The position numbers were made by a program, and so were the translations under genes. Under the pieces are notes generated by a model that saw nothing but the letters and a program-made list of their open reading frames with translations, had not been told where the DNA came from and ran no database searches. Positions 59,304 to 64,000 of a stretch of DNA of 64,000 bases are shown in pieces. This DNA comes from Salinimicrobium catena (GTDB lineage Bacteria; Bacteroidota; Bacteroidia; Flavobacteriales; Flavobacteriaceae), in assembly GCF_900102915.1 (NCBI RefSeq), contig NZ_FNGG01000001.1, positions 744,001-808,000 of the forward strand. The letters are read 5' to 3'. Within the stretch, counting starts at the first letter, position 1; each line of letters opens with the position of its first letter.

Positions 59304-60659
59304 ATGGCCAAAATTCTATTAGTTGAAGACGATGTAGCTTTCTGCACCATGCTCAAGACCTTTCTTTTGAAGAAAGGATATGAGGTCGATGCGGTGTATA
59401 CGGCTACCGAAGCTCTTAATCTTTTAAAGGACACGGATTATGGCGTCATTATTTCTGATGTGCGCCTGCCTGATAAAGAAGGCCTGGAGATTCTGAAGGC
59501 GGTAAAGCAAAAAAATGCCCAGACCGGCGTCATCATGATGACCAGCTATGCCGAAATAAGCATGGCGGTAAACGCTATGAAAGAAGGTGCGGTAGACTAT
59601 ATTGCCAAACCTTTTAATCCTGAAGTTATCCTTGATTCCATACAAACCGCACTTCAAATGGAGCAGTCCGAAGTTACAAGACCTGCCCCTAAACCTGCCG
59701 CACAGCCGAAGTCCAAAACCGTTACAGATACCTATATTAAAGGTGTTAGTGACGCTTCCGCCAAGCTGAACAATTATATTGACCTTGTAGCACCTACCAA
59801 TATGTCTGTCCTCATCATGGGGGAAAGCGGTACCGGAAAAGAACAGATAGCGAAAAGCATTCACAACAAAAGCAAAAGAAATTCCCAGCCTTTCATAGCA
59901 GTAGATTGCGGGGCCATTCCGCGGGAACTGGCTTCCAGTGAATTTTTTGGTCATGTTAAAGGATCTTTTACCGGTGCAGTGACCAACAAGACGGGGCACT
60001 TTGAAGCTGCCAATGGAGGAACCATTTTCCTGGATGAGATAGGGAATTTAAGTTACGAGCTCCAGGTGCAGTTACTCAGAGCCTTGCAGGAAAGAAAGGT
60101 AAAACCTGTAGGAAGCAATACCGAGATCAAAGTCGACATCAGGGTGATCGCCGCTACCAATGAAGATCTTTTTGAGCTGGTCAAAAAAGGCGATTTTCGG
60201 GAAGATCTTTACCATCGACTTAATGAATTCACCATCAAGGTACCGGCGCTAAAGGACAGGCAGGAGGACCTCATGATCTTTGCCAATTATTTTCTTGACA
60301 GTGCCAATAAGGAGTTGGAAAAAGATGTCGCCGGTTTTTCTGATGAAGCGATCACTGCTTTTAAGTCCTATCCCTGGCCCGGAAATTTAAGAGAGCTGAA
60401 AAATGCGGTAAAAAGAGCTGTTTTGCTTACCCAGAAGGATATGATCGAGGTGGAGGTGCTGCCTCATGAGGTAAGAACTGCTGAGAAAGAAGAGGTACCC
60501 GAATCTTCTTACAGCCTGTTCAAGAACAAGAATGAACAGGAGCTCATTCTTGATGCTTTGGAAAAAGCACATGGTAATAAAAGTAAGGCCGCGAGATTAC
60601 TTTCCATAGATAGGAAGACGCTTTACAATAAACTGAAGCAATACGGGATCAAACTTTGA
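59304..60659 (+). CDS. NtrC-type sigma-54-dependent response regulator
   Basis: 451 residues. Receiver domain with Asp9/10, phospho-acceptor Asp52, Thr80 and Lys102; AAA+ domain with Walker A GESGTGKE (173-180), the sigma-54 contact loop at 220-225 reading GSFTGA (Ser in place of the usual Ala), Walker B FLDE (242-245); C-terminal Fis-type HTH (ARLLSIDRKTLYNKLKQYGI). It should activate sigma-54 promoters once phosphorylated, most likely by the hybrid kinase encoded next to it; their 3' ends overlap by 11 nt. Confidence 0.95.
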   Translation: MAKILLVEDDVAFCTMLKTFLLKKGYEVDAVYTATEALNLLKDTDYGVIISDVRLPDKEGLEILKAVKQKNAQTGVIMMTSYAEISMAVNAMKEGAVDYIAKPFNPEVILDSIQTALQMEQSEVTRPAPKPAAQPKSKTVTDTYIKGVSDASAKLNNYIDLVAPTNMSVLIMGESGTGKEQIAKSIHNKSKRNSQPFIAVDCGAIPRELASSEFFGHVKGSFTGAVTNKTGHFEAANGGTIFLDEIGNLSYELQVQLLRALQERKVKPVGSNTEIKVDIRVIAATNEDLFELVKKGDFREDLYHRLNEFTIKVPALKDRQEDLMIFANYFLDSANKELEKDVAGFSDEAITAFKSYPWPGNLRELKNAVKRAVLLTQKDMIEVEVLPHEVRTAEKEEVPESSYSLFKNKNEQELILDALEKAHGNKSKAARLLSIDRKTLYNKLKQYGIKL

Positions 60660-63054
60660 TCTCCTGGTCCAGGTCCTGCAGCAGCTCATTGATCTCCCGG
60701 GTCAACCGGTGCAGATCGATCTTTTTCAGCTCTTCAGTTTTTCCTTTTTCAAGTATTTCAAGACGGGAAACCAGGTGTTCTATTCCCAGCTGCCTAAACA
60801 TAGGTAGCATTTTATGCGCCAGGTTCGCAACCTTGTCATAATCTTCTTTATGAGCGGCCCGGTTGAGGTCCTCAAGATTGTTCCTGGTGCTTTGTACAAA
60901 GGCGGTTAGGATCGCATTCAGAGCTTCCTGGTCTTCCCCCGCGAAGGTCCTTACTTCCTGCAACGTATATTTCTTATGTGGATCTTTAGGAGTGATCTTC
61001 TTTTTTTCCTTTTTCTGAAGCTCCACATGCAGTACATCGGCGATCAATTCCAATAATTTTTCCGAAGAATAGGGTTTTAAAAGGCTGCCTTTAAATCCTT
61101 CTTTTAAGTAATCAGCGGGAGTCACATTGGGTTGCCCGGATAGAGCGATCACCGGAACCCTTGGCACTTCTGGATTATTGTTGATCTCTGAAAGAAGTTC
61201 ATGTCCGTTCATACTGGGCATCTGAATATCGGTGAGTACCAGGTCGGCTTTCTCGGCCTTCAGTTTTTGCAGGGCTTCTCTGCCATTGGTGGCGGTGCGG
61301 TAGGACATTCCGGTAGATTTGATGAATTCTTTAAGCAGGCCAAGCTGGGCCGGTTCATCATCCACGATCAGGACCGAGTGCTCCTTAAGATCCCTCAGTT
61401 CCTTTTTCTTTACATCCGTTTCCTCTTCGTGGTTCTTCGCAAGTTTAACCGGGATCTGCACCACAAAAGTACTTCCTTTGCCGGGTTCACTTTCAAGGCT
61501 TATCTTTCCTTTGAGAAGGTCGGTGAGCTTTTTGCTGATCGCTAGGCCAAGCCCCGATCCACCGTATTTTTTTTCAATAGAACTGTCCTCCTGGGAGAAT
61601 TCTTCGAAAACTTTCTCTCTTTGTTCTTCAGAAATGCCGATTCCTGTATCCTTTACCTCAATGTTCAGGATATCCTTTTCAGCCAGCCATGCATTGATTT
61701 CGACACTTCCCTTTTCTGTGAATTTGCAGGCATTGCTCACCAGGTTGGTAATGATCTGTTTAATGCGGAAAGGATCTGTGATCACCGGGCGATCCAGTTC
61801 TTCAGAAACATTTACCAGCACCTCTACCTCTTCGGGTTTTTCAGGAGGAATGGCATTTTCTACAGTTTCTTCAATAAGGTTCTTCGGATTAAAGCTCAGT
61901 TCTTCAATGGTCATTTTCCCGGCTTCAAGTTTGGAGAGGTCCAGGAGGTCGTTCACCAGGTGAAGCAGATAGTCTGATGATTTTTTCAGCTGATTCAAAT
62001 ACCTGTTTTGAGCTTTGTTGAGGCCCGTTTTTTCCAAAAGACCGGTATAGCCAACTACCGAATTCAGCGGAGATCTCAAGTCATGTGTAACAGTGTTCAT
62101 GAACTGTTCCCTGCTTTTTAATAGGGATTCCGCATACATTTTCGCATTTTCGAGCTGCATACGGTACCGCTGACTTCTTGACACATCGCGTATGACCAGG
62201 AAGATGAAAATTAGGATGATCAAGAGGCTTACTGCTCCCAGGATAGCGATGGTCTTGGAGGTCCTCTCAACAGTGTCCTGCCAGGTGTTCACCTGGCTTA
62301 GGGATTTGATCCTTTCTTCAGACTCTATGGTTGAAAGCAGGCTTCTCAACCTGCTGTTGAGCTTGATCTCATTGGCGAGCAGTTCATTTTCCTTGCTTCT
62401 TAGAGCGATACGATATTGTCTTTCCCTTTTCTCCAGTTCGTTTAGAACAGATTTTACGGCGATGATGAGGGAGTCTGCTGTAAGGCTTGTCGGCTCTGGG
62501 TTGTCTTCTTTTGAATATTCCAGAAGTTTTATTAAAACGCTTCTTTGGTGTGGCTCCAGGTCTTTAAATCGCTCCTCGTATTTAGGATCTTCAAAGGTCT
62601 GGTCTACTTTGCTGAGTTCTTCCAGTACCCTGGAATAATAACTTTCTGTTTCCCCGGTTGCCCTTAGCTTCAGTAATTCTTCGAGGTTATCGGCCTTTTG
62701 GGAGAGCAGGATGTTGATACTGTCTATCTCTTTTTCAAGTGTATTATCAGGATGAGCTTCCTGCAGCGAAGAAAGCGTCATTTTAATGGAATCTATTTTG
62801 GTTGTGAAGGTGTCCAGCCCTTCCAGGTTTCCGGATTGAATGAGTTGCCGGCTCAGGCTTTCGGCTTCGTATAGTTTAGTGGCGGCTTCTCCTACCAGCA
62901 GCAACTTTTCGTTACCGGTATTGTTCCTCTCGGTCATGCTGGTGTAGGTGACTACCTGGTTGTACACGAACCATACGGCGAAGCCCGCCAAAGCTGCCAA
63001 CAGGAAGTATCCGGCAAAGACGGTAATGGTAATAGATGGCCTTTTTTTAGTCAT
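60649..63054 (-). CDS. Hybrid sensor histidine kinase with receiver and HPt domains
   Basis: 801 residues. TM1 ~8-30, a helical periplasmic sensor ~31-268, TM2 ~269-288, no PAS domain, then HisKA with His324 (TVTHDLRSPL), HATPase (N-box NLVSNACKF; DTGIGIS; GGSGLGLAIS), receiver with Asp609 (LTDIQMPSMNG) and HPt with His747 (LAHKMLPMFRQLG). The His-Asp-His chain needs a final Asp acceptor, which the convergent NtrC-type regulator can provide. The signal is unknown; the periplasmic part is a four-helix-type sensor. Confidence 0.95.
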   Translation of the reverse strand: MTKKRPSITITVFAGYFLLAALAGFAVWFVYNQVVTYTSMTERNNTGNEKLLLVGEAATKLYEAESLSRQLIQSGNLEGLDTFTTKIDSIKMTLSSLQEAHPDNTLEKEIDSINILLSQKADNLEELLKLRATGETESYYSRVLEELSKVDQTFEDPKYEERFKDLEPHQRSVLIKLLEYSKEDNPEPTSLTADSLIIAVKSVLNELEKRERQYRIALRSKENELLANEIKLNSRLRSLLSTIESEERIKSLSQVNTWQDTVERTSKTIAILGAVSLLIILIFIFLVIRDVSRSQRYRMQLENAKMYAESLLKSREQFMNTVTHDLRSPLNSVVGYTGLLEKTGLNKAQNRYLNQLKKSSDYLLHLVNDLLDLSKLEAGKMTIEELSFNPKNLIEETVENAIPPEKPEEVEVLVNVSEELDRPVITDPFRIKQIITNLVSNACKFTEKGSVEINAWLAEKDILNIEVKDTGIGISEEQREKVFEEFSQEDSSIEKKYGGSGLGLAISKKLTDLLKGKISLESEPGKGSTFVVQIPVKLAKNHEEETDVKKKELRDLKEHSVLIVDDEPAQLGLLKEFIKSTGMSYRTATNGREALQKLKAEKADLVLTDIQMPSMNGHELLSEINNNPEVPRVPVIALSGQPNVTPADYLKEGFKGSLLKPYSSEKLLELIADVLHVELQKKEKKKITPKDPHKKYTLQEVRTFAGEDQEALNAILTAFVQSTRNNLEDLNRAAHKEDYDKVANLAHKMLPMFRQLGIEHLVSRLEILEKGKTEELKKIDLHRLTREINELLQDLDQEIKV

Positions 63055-63131
63055 AAAAAGCTGAAAAAGATAAATTTAAAAGCTTTTTGTTCGAAAGCCC
63101 TAAAAATTAGGTTAAATCGAAAAAAACCTGT

Positions 63132-63139
63132 TACATTTG
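63132..63139 (+). promoter_or_regulatory. -7 box (TACATTTG) of the riboswitch-receptor transcript
   Basis: Perfect TAnnTTTG directly before the TPP aptamer; transcription would start near 63146. Confidence 0.65.
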
Positions 63140-63145
63140 CGGCGT

Positions 63146-63240
63146 CTCAAAGGGGTGCCTACTCCGGATAAATTCCGGAGGAAGCTGAGATCATACCCAA
63201 AGAACCTGGGCAGGTAATGCTGCCAAGGGATCGGCGCTAA
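63146..63240 (+). promoter_or_regulatory. TPP (thi-box) riboswitch aptamer
   Basis: All conserved thi-box blocks are present in order: GGGGTGCC (63152-63159), a variable CTCCGG/CCGGAG P3 stem, CTGAGA (63185-63190), CATACCC (63192-63198), GAACCTG (63202-63208), CAGGTAATGCTG (63211-63222) and AAGGGA (63225-63230). It binds thiamine pyrophosphate and should repress the downstream TonB-receptor gene when TPP is plentiful. Confidence 0.95.
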
Positions 63241-63261
63241 AAAGCGCTAAGTATATGCACT

Positions 63262-63311
63262 CCTGAAAACCGTTTCTGCAATTTAAATTGAATGGTTCTC
63301 AGGATTTTTTT
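63262..63311 (+). terminator. Riboswitch expression-platform terminator
   Basis: CCTGAAAACC (63262-63271) pairs with GGTTCTCAGG (63294-63303), one mismatch, and is followed by seven T. It lies between the aptamer and the receptor ATG, so control by premature termination is likely. Confidence 0.8.
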
Positions 63312-63368
63312 ATCAAATTTTAATTCAAGAATAATTACCCCTTTTATTCGTAAACAATTTTATTACGA

Positions 63369-64000
63369 ATGAAAAACCTATTCTTAATCGCCACGATTTT
63401 ATTGGGATCCTTTAATCTTGTTGCCCAGCAGTACCAGGTTTCCGGAAAGGTAACCGACGGCGAAATTCCGTTAACAACAGCTATCGTAAGGGTAGAAGGT
63501 GCCTCTCAAGGTACCCAGACCAACAGCCAGGGAGAATATTCCCTTAGCCTTGAAGCCGGGAAATATGTCCTTATTTTCTCTAACGGTAATCAAAAAAGGA
63601 TTCCCATCGACCTTAGTAGGAATATGATCCTCGACGTCGACATGAGCGATGCCGCCGAAGAACTTGAAGAAGTTTTCTTGTCAGCGGTTCGTGTAACTGC
63701 AGATTCGCCTATCACGTATAGTAATTTGAGCAACGAAGAGATCGAAGATCGCAACCTGGGGCAAGATATTCCCAGCCTCATGCAGTATATGCCGGGGGTG
63801 GTGACCACCAGTGATGCGGGTGCCGGCATTGGGTACAGCAGCATCAGGGTAAGGGGAACAGAATCCAGAGGCGTAAATGTGACCATTAACGGTGTGCCTT
63901 ACAATGATGCCGAAAGCCAGGGAACTTTCTGGGTAAACCTTGGAGATTTCGCCTCTTCGGTAGAGAACCTTCAGCTGCAACGCGGGGTGGGGACATCTAC
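63369..64000 (+). CDS. TonB-dependent receptor under TPP riboswitch control (3' partial)
   Basis: The frame runs from ATG 63369 past the window end; 210 codons are visible. Signal peptide to about residue 20 (SFNLVAQQ), a CarboxypepD_reg-like domain (~23-110; GASQGTQTNSQGEYSLSLEAG in part), then the start of the plug (IPSLMQYMPGVVTTSDAGAG, SIRVRGTESRGVNVTINGVP in part). The thiamine riboswitch upstream marks it as an outer-membrane importer of thiamine or a precursor. No STN domain, so it is not tied to a FecR system. Confidence 0.93.
   Translation, partial: MKNLFLIATILLGSFNLVAQQYQVSGKVTDGEIPLTTAIVRVEGASQGTQTNSQGEYSLSLEAGKYVLIFSNGNQKRIPIDLSRNMILDVDMSDAAEELEEVFLSAVRVTADSPITYSNLSNEEIEDRNLGQDIPSLMQYMPGVVTTSDAGAGIGYSSIRVRGTESRGVNVTINGVPYNDAESQGTFWVNLGDFASSVENLQLQRGVGTS

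Noticed and set aside
61319-61963. 214-codon plus-strand frame opposite the hybrid kinase
   Set aside because: Ser/Phe-rich shadow of the kinase coding strand; no recognisable domain or start signal.

Overview
The window is a chromosomal stretch of a marine-type Flavobacteriaceae (Bacteroidota). Evidence: gliding genes gldE-gldD beside mutY and ssb, a C-terminal type IX secretion sorting region, lipoproteins with short lipoboxes followed by acidic residues, an ECF sigma/FecR/TonB-receptor unit, split atpDC, a group of DUF families common in this lineage (DUF4270, DUF4199, DUF4301, DUF4382), almost no Shine-Dalgarno sequences, and many promoters of the Bacteroidota form TTG-N19-22-TAnnTTTG. 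No tRNA, rRNA, CRISPR array, prophage or insertion sequence is visible.

Layout. 1-4060: end of a secreted protein, exonuclease III and an OmpA lipoprotein. 9963-4061 (minus): panC-panD-UPF0104-inactive hydrolase-radA-M23 peptidase. 10073-14326: truncated glycogen-synthase-like protein, DUF4270 lipoprotein and glmS. 14571-16455: ATP synthase beta and epsilon, separated by a palindromic repeat. 18331-16550 (minus): M61 peptidase. 18626-24392: a complete seven-subunit Mrp Na+/H+ antiporter operon, then MgtC on the other strand. 24870-37858: biotin genes (bioF, bioD; bioA, SET protein, ketoacyl synthase, bioB), interrupted at 26649-33453 by an ECF-sigma/FecR/TonB-receptor unit and three divergent surface lipoproteins. 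37903-41521: cupin protein, recX, RNase G, a 29-residue basic protein and HU. 41659-46373: mutY, ssb, gldE, gldD, a DMT transporter and a 47-residue membrane protein. 46569-49972 (minus): M16 peptidase pair. 50146-53578: DUF4199, L21, L27, two DUF2007 proteins and ahcY. 53640-58478: phosphopantetheinyl transferase, GGGP synthase, a tightly overlapping thiamine-binding-like/PnuC/NadR-like-kinase/DUF4301 operon, and arfB. 58681-63054: PepSY-like protein, a candidate structured RNA, an NtrC-type regulator and a hybrid histidine kinase. 63132-64000: TPP riboswitch with its terminator, controlling a TonB receptor that runs off the window.

Main discoveries. (1) Three matching bipartite promoters (GGGTAGGGT, exactly 14 nt, then yTGTTwTAT) lie before fecR and before two divergent lipoprotein genes. 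They define a likely local regulon of the ECF sigma factor and correct one gene start. (2) A candidate 6S-like or other structured RNA lies at about 59033-59242, with its own promoter and a strong terminator. (3) A 29-residue Lys/Arg-rich gene at 41086-41175 resembles a Bacteroidota ribosomal small protein. (4) A TPP riboswitch is followed by an intrinsic terminator. (5) Short-word palindromes sit between atpD and atpC and before recX.
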